Shown piece by piece: positions 1-8,332 of a stretch of 64,000 nt of DNA (positions within the stretch are counted from its first letter, which is position 1; each line of letters opens with the position of its first letter). A model generated the notes under the pieces. The model was not told the origin of the DNA. It worked only from the letters and a program-made list of their open reading frames with translations, and did not search any database. The stretch spans positions 1 through 64,000 of the forward strand of contig JAEEQH010000015.1 in NCBI GenBank assembly GCA_016285245.1, in the 5' to 3' direction. The stretch is from Prevotella sp. GTDB taxonomy: Bacteria > Bacteroidota > Bacteroidia > Bacteroidales > Bacteroidaceae. The translations under genes and the position numbers were made by a program.

Positions 1-187
1 TAAAAGAAGATTATATTATCTCTTATCTCATATCTCTTATCTATTACTCTCCTCTCTTCCCGAAAATAGCTTAATGTCTACTTTCCTACTTTCTTACTTT
101 CCTACTTTCTATACGATTGAATCATGGAGACCCTAAGTGATTATTTCGAATGCACAATGGTACTACGCTCGAAAAAGCTGAAATAAA
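1..187. repeat. Low-complexity tract at the left edge
   Basis: Pyrimidine-rich sequence with short imperfect tandem units such as CTCTTATCTCATATCTCTTATCT (split over about 22-45) and repeated CTACTTTC motifs (77-111). No reading frame of interest is visible. It resembles the repeat runs that fill many other gaps here. Confidence 0.5.
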
Positions 188-219
188 TTTGGCGGTTTAC
201 TCGCTTAATCGTACCTTTG
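188..219 (+). promoter_or_regulatory. Bacteroidota-type promoter for the RAYT gene
   Basis: TTTG at 188-191 is followed after 20 bases by TACCTTTG at 212-219. This matches the -33 TTTG and -7 TAnnTTTG consensus of Bacteroidota primary-sigma promoters. The predicted start lies about 15-20 bases before the ATG at 239. Confidence 0.6.
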
Positions 220-238
220 TAAGCAAAACTTGAACGTT

Positions 239-1315
239 ATGGCAGAAGATCAATGGCAATGGCAGGAGCCGGGTACGGCGTGGAGGGGTGTCGGCATTTA
301 TCATATTACGCTGACGGTGCCGTCGCGCCTGCCGCTGTTGGGCACGTTGGTGATACCTCAGAACGATCCTTCTCAGGCGCGAGTGGAGCGCACAGCACTG
401 GGCAATGCCGTTGTTGATGAGCTGTATGTGATGTGCAAGCACTACCCCGCCATTCGCATTCTCCAGTTCTGCCTGATGCCCGACCACCTACATGCCGTCA
501 TTAGGGTGACAAAGGTCATGGAGACAAGCATACGCAGCGTGGTTCGCGGATACTGGCAAGGGGTGAAGAAGCTGGGAAGGGCTTATACTTTGGCGGTTTC
601 TCCCGAATTAAATTCGGGAACAACAGACCAAGGGAAGACGACGACGGCGGGCCAAGGGACGACGAAGGCGGCGCGGCAAGGGACGACGAAGGCGGCGGGC
701 CAGGGGAGCGGCGGCTGGGCCTTTCCTGTTTTTACGGAGCGGCCGTTTATTCGGCCTTTATCGCGGCGCGGTCAGCTGAAAACGATGATGCACTATGTTC
801 GGATGAACCCTCAGCGGCTGGCTACTAAGCGGCTGATGCCGGGGTTCTTCAGGGTACAGAAGGACATCAACATTGGTGGCCTCAGCTTTGACGGGGTGGG
901 CAATGTGGCGCTACTTCATGCCGAGCAGTATGATGTGGTGCATGTGCGCAGCGTCTGGGTGAAGGCCGCAGAGCACGGTGACAGTCAGACCCTTCGGGAC
1001 TATATGAACGGCTGCGTGCTCAAGGCTCGCAAGGGGGTGGTGATGGTGTCGCCATTCATCTCGCAGCAGGAGAAGCAGGTGATGCAGGTGTTGATCAACG
1101 AGCAGCACCCCTTCATCGTGCTTGCTGACAATGGCTTTCGCGATTATTACAAGCCCTCTGATGCCCTTTTTGATGCTTGTGCTGCTGGCCGGGTGCTGAT
1201 CTTGAGTCCCTGGCCTTATGACGCTGGCAAGCGTCACATCAGTCGCGCCGACTGCGTGGCCCTGAACAATATGGCCGAAGAGTTTTGCAAACGAATTTCT
1301 CTCGACTTTTCGTAA
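239..1315 (+). CDS. REP-associated tyrosine transposase-like protein (Y1_Tnp/RAYT)
   Basis: A single-strand DNA transposase-like protein of the HUH/Y1 superfamily, about 358 residues. The HUH motif is seen in CLMPDHLHAVIRV near residue 80, and the candidate catalytic tyrosine is in YVRMNPQRL near residue 185. Between them is a low-complexity stretch made of 21-base repeats (about 630-705) that encodes repeated QGTTKAA units, not expected in the core fold. The C-terminal part (from about residue 210) is an extra domain I do not recognise. I chose the ATG at 239 over an in-frame TTG at 230. RAYTs process REP hairpins; REP-like hairpins do lie directly downstream. The neighbours are housekeeping genes, so this is probably a domesticated singleton rather than an IS200-type element. 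Confidence 0.8.
   Translation: MAEDQWQWQEPGTAWRGVGIYHITLTVPSRLPLLGTLVIPQNDPSQARVERTALGNAVVDELYVMCKHYPAIRILQFCLMPDHLHAVIRVTKVMETSIRSVVRGYWQGVKKLGRAYTLAVSPELNSGTTDQGKTTTAGQGTTKAARQGTTKAAGQGSGGWAFPVFTERPFIRPLSRRGQLKTMMHYVRMNPQRLATKRLMPGFFRVQKDINIGGLSFDGVGNVALLHAEQYDVVHVRSVWVKAAEHGDSQTLRDYMNGCVLKARKGVVMVSPFISQQEKQVMQVLINEQHPFIVLADNGFRDYYKPSDALFDACAAGRVLILSPWPYDAGKRHISRADCVALNNMAEEFCKRISLDFS
602..705 (+). repeat. Intragenic palindrome and 21-bp tandem repeats within the RAYT gene
   Basis: A palindrome TCCCGAATTAAATTCGGGA sits near 600-619, followed by two to three imperfect 21-base units (core CAAGGGACGACGAAGGCGGCG) around 652-705. The frame is preserved and encodes a QGTTKAARQGTTKAAGQG-like linker. 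Confidence 0.6.
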
Positions 1316-1487
1316 CTTTGGCTTCGCCGAAGTTACTATGCGCTCGGAAATGAAAAGAAAATGGAGTTTTCTTTTGCATTTCTCTCGCTTTTTCGTAACT
1401 TTGCGCTCATTCGAGCGCGAAGATATTCCGTCTCGGCAAAAAAAAGAATAAATTCTTTTGTTTTGCTCTCGACTTTTCGTAACTTTG
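1297..1487 (+). repeat. Triplicated REP-like units, each carrying a -7 promoter box
   Basis: Three copies of a CTCTCGacTTTTCGTAACTTTG-like unit end at 1320, 1403 and 1487, a period of about 83-84 bases. Copy 1 forms an imperfect hairpin (GTAACTTtGGC/GCCgAAGTTAC, 1312-1336). Copy 2 continues into GCGCTC-ATTC-GAGCGC (1404-1419). Copy 3 has no clear hairpin. Each contains TAACTTTG. Position next to a RAYT gene suggests REP elements. Confidence 0.6.
1457..1487 (+). promoter_or_regulatory. Promoter for the nucleoside kinase-menD unit
   Basis: TTTG (1457-1460), 19 bases, TAACTTTG (1480-1487), 22 bases before the ATG. An equivalent TTTG-N19-TAACTTTG pair exists in the preceding repeat unit (1373-1403), so tandem promoters are possible. 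Confidence 0.6.
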
Positions 1488-1509
1488 TCGCAAAATTCCG
1501 TTAACCGTT

Positions 1510-3237
1510 ATGATACAGATACGCTGCAAGAACACGGGAGTGACGAAATCCTTCCAGGAGGGAACGTCGCTGCTCGACATCTATCAGGAGTTCAAGGACG
1601 ACATCCAACTGCCCTACCCCGTGGTGTCGGCCAAGGTGAATAACGTGTCGCAGGGACTGAAGTACCGTGCGTTCCAGAGCCGCGACGTGGAGTTCCTCGA
1701 TGCCCGCGAGGGGTCGGGGCACCGCGTCTACGTCAGGTCGCTGTCGTTCCTGCTCTACAAGGCGACGCAGGACGTCTTTCCAGGTTCCAAGCTATTCATC
1801 GAGCACGCGCTGTCGCGTGGTTTCTACTGCAACTTCAAGCCCACCCTCCACTCGGACGAAGGCCGCTTGCAAGGCAAGAACCCCTCACGGAAGGAGGGGC
1901 GAGGGCTTACCAACGAAATGGTGAAACGCATCAAGAAGCGTATGCAGGAGATTGTGGCCCTCGACATCCCCTTCCGCCGCATTGAGTCGACCACGGAGGA
2001 GGCCATCCGCGTGTTCACCGAGCGTGGTTTTTCTGACAAGGTGAAGCTGCTGGAGACCAGCGGACAGGCCTATTCCGACTACTATATGCTGGGCGACACC
2101 GTCGACTACTACTACGGGCCGCTGGTGCCGTCGGCAGGCTACCTGACGGTGTGGGAGCTGGAGCGCTACGAGGAGGGCCTGCTGCTGCGCGTGCCCGACT
2201 GGAACGTTCCCACGAGGGTCGCCGAGAAGGTGCCGCAGCCGAAGACGTTCGAGATGTTTGCCGAGAAGACGCGCTGGGACATCATCATGCGCCACTCGAA
2301 TGCCGGCGACGTGAACAAGGCCATCATGCGCGGCCAGGCATCGGTGCTGATACAGGTGAGCGAGGCGCTGCAGGAGAAGAAAATCGTGCAGATAGCCGAG
2401 GAGATCTATCGGCGCTACGAGGAGGGTACGACGAAGATGGTGCTCATCACCGGCCCGTCGTCGTCGGGCAAGACGACGTTCTGCAAGCGACTGAGCGTGC
2501 AGCTGCTGGCGTGTGGCCTGCGCCCGCTGTCGGTGTCGACGGACGACTACTTCGTGAACCGTGTGGACACGCCGAAACTGCCCAACGGCGACTACGACTT
2601 CGACAACATCGAGACGGTGGACTACCACCTGCTGGAGGACCACCTGAAGCGCCTCATGCAAGGCGAGCGCGTGGAGGTGCCGGAGTACAACTTCGTCACC
2701 GGCAAGCGCGAGTGGAACGGCAAGCGGCTGAAGATGGGCAGCGACACGGTGCTCATCATCGAGGGCATCCACGCCTTGAACCCGCTGCTGACGAAGAACA
2801 TCGACAACGCGCTGAAGTTCAAGGTCTACATCTCGGCGCTGACGAGCGTGTCGCTTGACGACCACAACTGGATTCCCGTCCGCGACAACCGTCTGCTGCG
2901 CCGCATCATTCGCGACTACAACAAGGGCGCCTTCACCGCCCAGGAGACCATCCGCCAGTGGAAGAACGTGCTGGCCGCCGAGGAGCAGTGGATAGCGCCG
3001 TTCCAGGAGTCGGCCGACGTGATGTTCAACTCGGCACTGAACATTGAGTTCGCCGTGCTGCGCACCCATGCGGAGATCATCCTGTCGTCGGTGCCGAAGA
3101 ACTGTCCGGAATACTCCGAGGCTCACCGCCTCTTGAAGTTCATACACTTCTTCCTGCCCATCAGCGACAAGGAGATACCGCCCACGTCCATCATGCGCGA
3201 GTTCGTCGGCGGCTCGTCGTTCAAGTACAAGTATTAG
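1510..3237 (+). CDS. Nucleoside (uridine) kinase with N-terminal TGS-like domain
   Basis: A 575-residue ATP-dependent nucleoside kinase of the phosphoribulokinase/uridine kinase family, expected to phosphorylate uridine or cytidine in pyrimidine salvage. Domain order: TGS-like segment (about 1-65), a region resembling the threonyl/alanyl-tRNA synthetase second additional domain (about 70-240, with HALSRGFYCNF), then the kinase domain with P-loop GPSSSGKTTF near residue 315 and the following TDDYF. This three-part architecture is common in Bacteroidota and Firmicutes; the role of the tRNA-synthetase-like part is unknown. A short insert (KNPSRKEGRGL, 1881-1908) looks like an in-frame intergenic-type repeat. 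It lies 6 bases upstream of menD and is probably cotranscribed with it. Confidence 0.88.
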   Translation: MIQIRCKNTGVTKSFQEGTSLLDIYQEFKDDIQLPYPVVSAKVNNVSQGLKYRAFQSRDVEFLDAREGSGHRVYVRSLSFLLYKATQDVFPGSKLFIEHALSRGFYCNFKPTLHSDEGRLQGKNPSRKEGRGLTNEMVKRIKKRMQEIVALDIPFRRIESTTEEAIRVFTERGFSDKVKLLETSGQAYSDYYMLGDTVDYYYGPLVPSAGYLTVWELERYEEGLLLRVPDWNVPTRVAEKVPQPKTFEMFAEKTRWDIIMRHSNAGDVNKAIMRGQASVLIQVSEALQEKKIVQIAEEIYRRYEEGTTKMVLITGPSSSGKTTFCKRLSVQLLACGLRPLSVSTDDYFVNRVDTPKLPNGDYDFDNIETVDYHLLEDHLKRLMQGERVEVPEYNFVTGKREWNGKRLKMGSDTVLIIEGIHALNPLLTKNIDNALKFKVYISALTSVSLDDHNWIPVRDNRLLRRIIRDYNKGAFTAQETIRQWKNVLAAEEQWIAPFQESADVMFNSALNIEFAVLRTHAEIILSSVPKNCPEYSEAHRLLKFIHFFLPISDKEIPPTSIMREFVGGSSFKYKY

Positions 3238-3243
3238 ACCGTT

Positions 3244-4728
3244 ATGTATTCAAACAAGGAAAACGTCAATATCCTCACGGCGCTGCTCGTCAGCCACGGC
3301 GTGCGTCATGCTGTGGTCTGTCCCGGCAGCCGCAACGCCCCCATCGTTCACAACCTCAACGAGTGTCCCGACATAGCGTGCCACCCGGTCACCGACGAGC
3401 GCTCGGCGGGCTTCTATGCCCTTGGTATGTGGCAGGCTACCAGGAAGCCCGTCGTCGTCTGCGTCACCAGCGGCACGGCCCTGTTGAACCTTGCGCCGGC
3501 AGTGGCCGAAGCCTACTACCAGCAGGCACGTGTCATCGTCATCAGCGCCGACCGTCCGCCACAATGGATTGACCAGCTGGACGGACAGACGCTGCCACAG
3601 CCGGACGCGCTGGGACGCTTCGTGCGCAAGGCTGTCACGCTGCCCGAGCCTCGCGACGACGAGGAGCGGTGGTACTGTAACCGGCTGGTGAACGAGGCGT
3701 TGATCGTCGGCCACGGACCGGTACACATCAACGTGCCCATCAGCGAACCGCTGTTTGAGTTCTCCGTAGCAACGCTGCCCAAGGAGCGGAAGATTGAGCT
3801 GCTGGCTGCCGACATCACGCCCCAGACGCTGAGCCACGTCGTGCGCCGCTTTATGAACGCCAGCCGCCCCATGCTCATCGCCGGACAGCCCTGGAACCCG
3901 CTGCTCGACGAAGCTGTCCAGGCCATCGGCGACGACGAGAGCTACGTCCCCGACTTCGTGCTGTACGTCGGCGGCAGCCTTGTCAGCAAGCGGGCAAAGC
4001 GTTTCCTGAGGAAGGCTGGCGAGACATGGGTGGTCAACGCCACCGGCGAGGTCACCGACACCTTCATGAACGTCACGCAGGTGATCCAGGGTGACGGTCA
4101 GGTCGTTGCCGACCAGGTGCGTTTTCTCATCGAACAGGACTGTCCGCCCTTCGTCAAGCGCTGGGAGGAGCTCCTGGGCAGTCTGCGCAGCCAGATTGAT
4201 GGCCGTGACGTGCCGTTCTCGTCGGAGGCTGCCGTGAAGTACTTTGAGACGCATCGGCGCGACGGCATCGTCCACTATGCCAACAGCACCGCCATCCGTC
4301 TTGCCAACACCTACTCACGCCGTCCCGTGTTCTGCAATCGCGGTGTCAACGGCATCGACGGCTCGCTGTCTACGGCGGCCGGCTGCTCCTGTGTGACGGA
4401 CGAGAGGGTGTACTGCGTCATCGGCGACCTCAGTTTCTTCTACGACCAGAATGCGCTGTGGAACCAGAATCTGCGCGGCAACCTCCGCATCCTCCTGCTA
4501 AACAACGGTCACGGCGCCATCTTCGACACCCTGCCGGGGTTGGAGCAGAGCCCAGCCCGCGACCGGATGGTTGCCGCCAGCCATACCACCAGCGCTGAGG
4601 GCATCTGCCGTCAGAACAACGTGGTCTATCTCAAAGCTGAAAACATGGACGATATGCAACGAGGTATCGACACCTTATTAAATACGGAGAGCCATCGTCC
4701 GGTGCTCCTCGAGGTCTTCATCGAATGA
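3244..4728 (+). CDS. menD: SEPHCHC synthase MenD (menaquinone biosynthesis)
   Basis: A thiamine-diphosphate enzyme that joins isochorismate and 2-oxoglutarate to give SEPHCHC, the first committed step to menaquinone. The N-terminal half shows VCPGSRNAPI, TDERSAGFYALG and VTSGTALLNLAPAV; the C-terminal half shows the cofactor-binding GDLSFFYDQNALWN and LLLNNGHGAIF. It has 494 residues, about 55-60 fewer than usual. The shortfall appears to lie in the central domain, between the PMLIAGQ segment and PDFVLYVGGSLVSKR; both catalytic halves look intact. The last 11 bases overlap the convergent end of menF, and menI lies beyond it, so the menaquinone genes face each other. Confidence 0.93.
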   Translation: MYSNKENVNILTALLVSHGVRHAVVCPGSRNAPIVHNLNECPDIACHPVTDERSAGFYALGMWQATRKPVVVCVTSGTALLNLAPAVAEAYYQQARVIVISADRPPQWIDQLDGQTLPQPDALGRFVRKAVTLPEPRDDEERWYCNRLVNEALIVGHGPVHINVPISEPLFEFSVATLPKERKIELLAADITPQTLSHVVRRFMNASRPMLIAGQPWNPLLDEAVQAIGDDESYVPDFVLYVGGSLVSKRAKRFLRKAGETWVVNATGEVTDTFMNVTQVIQGDGQVVADQVRFLIEQDCPPFVKRWEELLGSLRSQIDGRDVPFSSEAAVKYFETHRRDGIVHYANSTAIRLANTYSRRPVFCNRGVNGIDGSLSTAAGCSCVTDERVYCVIGDLSFFYDQNALWNQNLRGNLRILLLNNGHGAIFDTLPGLEQSPARDRMVAASHTTSAEGICRQNNVVYLKAENMDDMQRGIDTLLNTESHRPVLLEVFIE

Positions 4729-5833
4729 CCTGCCGCATGGTGTCGAGCTTATTCTCCGTCTCCTGCCACTCCTGCTCCTCTTGACTGTCCTTCAGCAGTC
4801 CGCCGCCGGCATAGAGGTGATAGACGCCGTTCTCAATGTTCATGCAGCGCAGCGAGACGTAGAGATGGGTGCTCTTAAGTGAAGAGTGAAGAGTGAAGAG
4901 TGAAGAATCTAAGTTCAATGGTCCGATGAAACCGCTGTAGTAACGGCGGGGCGTATGCTCGTTACGGACAATGAAGTCGAAGGCTTCGCGCTTCGGCAGT
5001 CCACAGACGGCGGGCGTGGGATGGAGTGCATGGAGAAGGTCGCCCAGACGGTCGTCGGAAGGCAGCGTGAACGTGAAGTCGCTACGCAGATGGACGAGGT
5101 TGGCGGCACGCACGGTGCGCGGCCCCTCCTCCTGGAAGTCGGTGGTGAAACGCTCCAGACACTCGGCAATATAGGTGGCTACAAGCCGCTGTTCCTCAAT
5201 ATTTTTCGTGCTCCAAGTGACGGTCTCGCCCTCACCGTCGAGCTGCTCACCCTCCAGCGCCACAGTTCCTGCCAAGGCGATGGTACGCCAATGGCTGCCG
5301 TCGCCGTCAAGGAGTATCTCGGGTGTCGCCGTCAGCCACGTGCCACTCTGCGGCGTATGGACGAGGGCTATGAACATCCGGGGGTAGAGCTGACAGGCAC
5401 GCAGGAAGAGCTCCTTGTCGCTGACGCCCTCCACTGCCGGCTCGTCGGCACAGCGTGCCAGCACAATCTTACGGAACGTGCCTGCCCGCAACTGGGCGTG
5501 GAAGTTGGAGAAGTCGATGTGGTAGGTGTCGAGTAACGAGGAACGAGTAACGAGTAACGAGGATAGTTCCGAGGCAGCATCAAGGGATGCATCTAATCTC
5601 ATTCCTCCTTCCTCGTTACTCGTTCCTCCTTCCTCGCTCCTCGCTCCTCGCACCTCCACCCTATCGGGACGGATGACGAGGATGGGCTGACGGTCGGAGA
5701 CCTGGAACGGAGCAACGACAAAGCCCGACTGCCCGTTCAGCCGCGTGCAGGAGTTGAACTCCTGTACGTTGCCCTGGACGGTGGTGTAACGGCTATCGTG
5801 GGGCAGGCGGTAATATGCATAGCCTGCCGTCAT
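4718..5833 (-). CDS. menF: Isochorismate synthase MenF
   Basis: A chorismate-binding enzyme converting chorismate to isochorismate for menaquinone. Family features seen: FRKIVLARC, TPEILL, the ALAGT segment, PTPAVCGLPKREAFDFI and the C-terminal YAGGGLL. About 371 residues from the ATG at 5833, which overlaps the menI stop as ATGA (5830-5833); longer frames run into menI and are rejected. Two low-complexity inserts interrupt the protein: about 45 residues encoded by inverted CTCGTTACTCGTTCCTCC-type repeats (5530-5655) and about 12 residues (SSLFTLHSSL) from GAAGAGT repeats (4875-4910). Both keep the frame and flank conserved blocks, so the gene is probably functional. Confidence 0.9.
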   Translation of the reverse strand: MTAGYAYYRLPHDSRYTTVQGNVQEFNSCTRLNGQSGFVVAPFQVSDRQPILVIRPDRVEVRGARSEEGGTSNEEGGMRLDASLDAASELSSLLVTRSSLLDTYHIDFSNFHAQLRAGTFRKIVLARCADEPAVEGVSDKELFLRACQLYPRMFIALVHTPQSGTWLTATPEILLDGDGSHWRTIALAGTVALEGEQLDGEGETVTWSTKNIEEQRLVATYIAECLERFTTDFQEEGPRTVRAANLVHLRSDFTFTLPSDDRLGDLLHALHPTPAVCGLPKREAFDFIVRNEHTPRRYYSGFIGPLNLDSSLFTLHSSLKSTHLYVSLRCMNIENGVYHLYAGGGLLKDSQEEQEWQETENKLDTMRQVIR

Positions 5834-6246
5834 TTCCCTTTGGTTTTGATGACGTAGTTGGTGACACGGACGGTGGAGATGAGCTCGCCGGCAGAGTTCT
5901 TGATGTCCACCTGCCACACGTGGAGCGTCTTGCCGCTATGCTGCAAACGGGCATAGGCGGTGACGGTGTCGCCCTCGCTGACGGCCTGCACATGGCTGCC
6001 GCTGACCTCGATGCCCACACAGGCACATCCCGGACAGAGTGCGGAGGAGCCGACGCCCGCCACATTCTCGGCCAGCGCCAGCGACGCGCCGCCGCTAAGA
6101 AAACCAAAAGGCTGACGATTGCGCTCGTCAACCTTCATGCGTGCCATACAAGTATCGTCCTCAGGCGTGGAGATGAACTCCATGCCGAGGGCGGTACTCA
6201 GATTCGGCTTATCATTGATAATCTTGTTTATTCTTTCAACATCCAC
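5830..6246 (-). CDS. menI: Hotdog-fold acyl-CoA thioesterase, probable MenI
   Basis: A 138-residue PaaI-family thioesterase. The hotdog helix region shows QPFGFLSGGASLALAENVAG, with the expected acidic residue in the ALAE segment. Small PaaI-type thioesterases hydrolyse 1,4-dihydroxy-2-naphthoyl-CoA in menaquinone synthesis. The function is inferred from the translational coupling to menF (ATGA overlap) and the facing menD. A general phenylacetyl-CoA-type thioesterase is the alternative. Confidence 0.82.
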   Translation of the reverse strand: MDVERINKIINDKPNLSTALGMEFISTPEDDTCMARMKVDERNRQPFGFLSGGASLALAENVAGVGSSALCPGCACVGIEVSGSHVQAVSEGDTVTAYARLQHSGKTLHVWQVDIKNSAGELISTVRVTNYVIKTKGK

Positions 6247-6287
6247 GTTTCAATCTCTCAATCTCTCAATCCCTCAATTTCTCAATC
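6247..6287. repeat. CTCAATCT tandem run between ROK1 and menI
   Basis: The whole 41-base gap consists of near-identical TCTCAATC units. No promoter box is visible, consistent with readthrough from the ROK genes into menI-menF. Confidence 0.6.
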
Positions 6288-7271
6288 TCACTTAAACAGT
6301 GAATACTCCTCAATGTCCCACGCCACGGCGCTGGCACCGAGCATATCGCGCTCGTCGTTGGAGAGGAGCGACAGGTATATCTTCACCTTGCCACGGGAGT
6401 TCGGGAACACAAACTCCTCGAAAGTATCGCGAGCAGGGCCGATGAGCCACTTGCCAGCCTGCGAGATGCCACCGGCAAAGACGAACGCCTCGGGGTTGAG
6501 GACAGAGGCACAGACGGCCAATCCCTGTCCGAGGTACCTGCCCGTGCGGCGGTACACTTCGATGGCAAGCTCGTCGCCCTGGTCACAGCACTCCTTGATA
6601 GTCCGCGGCGACAGGTGGTCAAGCTGCCGCATCAGCGACGGCTTGTCCGTCTCCTCCATCACCTCGCGGGCAGTCATGACGATACCCTTGGTATTGACGT
6701 ATGCCTCCAGACAGCCCTGACGGCCACAGCCACACTGTCGGCCGCCGGGGACGAGGCACGTATGGCCCAGTTCGCCGGCAAAACCCTCGGAGCCGAAGTG
6801 TACGTGGCCGTTGGTGAAGATACAGCTACCCACGCCCGCTCCGATGTTGACGAGCACAAAGTTCTTCATGCCGTGGGCCGAGCCATAGACCTTCTCGCCC
6901 ATAGCGGCAGCATGGGCATCGTTGGCCACGCCGACGGCAATACCCAGCTGGTCGCGCATCATCGCTGCCAGGGGAATGTCACCGGGCCACGGCAGATTGG
7001 CGGCATTGACGATGCTACCCGTGATATAGTTGGCACTGGGTGCGCTGACACCCACGGAGCGGATGGTCTCCAGTCCGCCGTTGTTCTCGGCCAGCTCGAT
7101 GATGGTCTCACAGAGCTTGTTCGAGAAGGCGGCCACCGTCCTCCCCTCCTCCAGGGTCGGGATGGTGGTCTTGGCGATGATATTGCCGCGTATGTCGACG
7201 ATGCCGATGGTCGTTAATACCGTACCGACATCGACACCTACAACGCGTGATTTCAATAGTTCAAATTCCAT
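6288..7271 (-). CDS. ROK family sugar kinase/regulator, copy 1
   Basis: A 327-residue ROK protein without an N-terminal HTH, so a sugar-kinase type. Phosphate-1 loop DVGTVLTT (14-21), catalytic Asp in NDA (Asn117-Asp118), GAGVGS loop, EXGH motif GELGH and the zinc motif CGCGRQGCLE. It is the last of three tandem ROK genes and has the most canonical active site of the three. Substrate probably glucose or N-acetylated hexose, not assignable from sequence. Lies 41 bases upstream of menI on the same strand. Confidence 0.88.
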   Translation of the reverse strand: MEFELLKSRVVGVDVGTVLTTIGIVDIRGNIIAKTTIPTLEEGRTVAAFSNKLCETIIELAENNGGLETIRSVGVSAPSANYITGSIVNAANLPWPGDIPLAAMMRDQLGIAVGVANDAHAAAMGEKVYGSAHGMKNFVLVNIGAGVGSCIFTNGHVHFGSEGFAGELGHTCLVPGGRQCGCGRQGCLEAYVNTKGIVMTAREVMEETDKPSLMRQLDHLSPRTIKECCDQGDELAIEVYRRTGRYLGQGLAVCASVLNPEAFVFAGGISQAGKWLIGPARDTFEEFVFPNSRGKVKIYLSLLSNDERDMLGASAVAWDIEEYSLFK

Positions 7272-7301
7272 TCAAGTCAAGTCGTTTATGGTCATATCGT
7301 G

Positions 7302-8291
7302 TTATTTGTACAGGGAGTACTCCTTCACATCCCATGCCAGCGCGCTGGCGCCGAGGACGTCGCGCTCGCCCTCCTTCAGGATGGAGACGAGGATGCGCAC
7401 TTTGTCGCGGATGTTACGGAACACGTGCTCCTCGAACGAGGCACGCAGGGGTTTGAGTATCCATTTGCTGGCCTGCATCATGTCGCCCGTGAGGATGATG
7501 GCCTCGGGGTTCAGCACCGATGCGTAGTTGGCCAGTCCGATGCCCAGCATCGTGCCCAGCGAGGCAAACACGTCGATGGCCACGCGGTCGCCCTTGTCGC
7601 AGCAGTCTGCGATGCTATGCATATCGATGGTTTCGAGGTCGCTGAGCAAGGTATGCTCCGTGCTGGCAGCAATTTTCTCTTCGGCGGTGATGATGAGTCC
7701 GCGGTCCGAGACGTAGGTCTCCAGACAGCCGCGCCGTCCGCAACCGCACTCACGGCCGTTGACCTCGACGCAGGTGTGTCCCACCTCGCCGGCAAAGCCG
7801 TGATGTCCCAGATGGGGCTGGCCGTTGGTGAAGATGCAGCTGCCCAGTCCGCCGTGGCTGATGGAGACGATGATGAAGTCCTTCATGCCGTGTGCCGAGC
7901 CGTAGGCTTTCTCGCCGAGGGCGGTGATGTGTGCGTCGTTGGCCAGTGCCACAGCCATACCCAGACGGTCCTGTAGCATCGCTGCCAGGGGTATGACGCC
8001 CTTCCACGGCATATTCGCCGCATTCTCGATGCTGCCCGTCAGGTAGTTGCCGCTGGGAGCGCTGATGCCCACGGAGCGGACGGTCTCGTAGCCACCGTTC
8101 TCCATAATCATCTCAAGCACCTTCTCGCTCAGTGTTGCCACGTAGGATGTTATCTCGGGGTAGTCCGATGTCGGGAAATAGTCGAGGGCAATGATCTCGC
8201 CACGGATGTCCACGACAGCGTAGGTCGTCCGCTTCTCGCGGATGTCAATGCCGACAACTCGGGTTTTTATCTTGTCAACTTCATTCTCCAT
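7302..8291 (-). CDS. ROK family sugar kinase/regulator, copy 2
   Basis: A 329-residue tandem paralogue of its neighbours. Catalytic NDA is kept (Asn118-Asp119), as are the GEVGH motif and the zinc motif CGCGRRGCLE. The phosphate-1 loop is altered to DIREKRTT, lacking the DxG glycine, and the second loop reads SHGGLGS, so ATP binding may be weakened. The 30-base gap to copy 1 has no promoter box. Kinase activity is uncertain. Confidence 0.86.
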   Translation of the reverse strand: MENEVDKIKTRVVGIDIREKRTTYAVVDIRGEIIALDYFPTSDYPEITSYVATLSEKVLEMIMENGGYETVRSVGISAPSGNYLTGSIENAANMPWKGVIPLAAMLQDRLGMAVALANDAHITALGEKAYGSAHGMKDFIIVSISHGGLGSCIFTNGQPHLGHHGFAGEVGHTCVEVNGRECGCGRRGCLETYVSDRGLIITAEEKIAASTEHTLLSDLETIDMHSIADCCDKGDRVAIDVFASLGTMLGIGLANYASVLNPEAIILTGDMMQASKWILKPLRASFEEHVFRNIRDKVRILVSILKEGERDVLGASALAWDVKEYSLYK

Positions 8292-8332
8292 AGTATCTTC
8301 TCAACTTCTCTACTTCTTTAACTTCTCTAACT

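Noticed and set aside
1885..3147. 420-residue minus-strand open frame inside the nucleoside kinase
   Set aside because: Shadow frame; the plus strand carries a P-loop kinase with all motifs.
4718..5917. Longer menF start at 5917
   Set aside because: Would overlap menI by almost 90 bases and begin with non-homologous residues; the ATG at 5833 gives an ATGA overlap typical of coupled genes.
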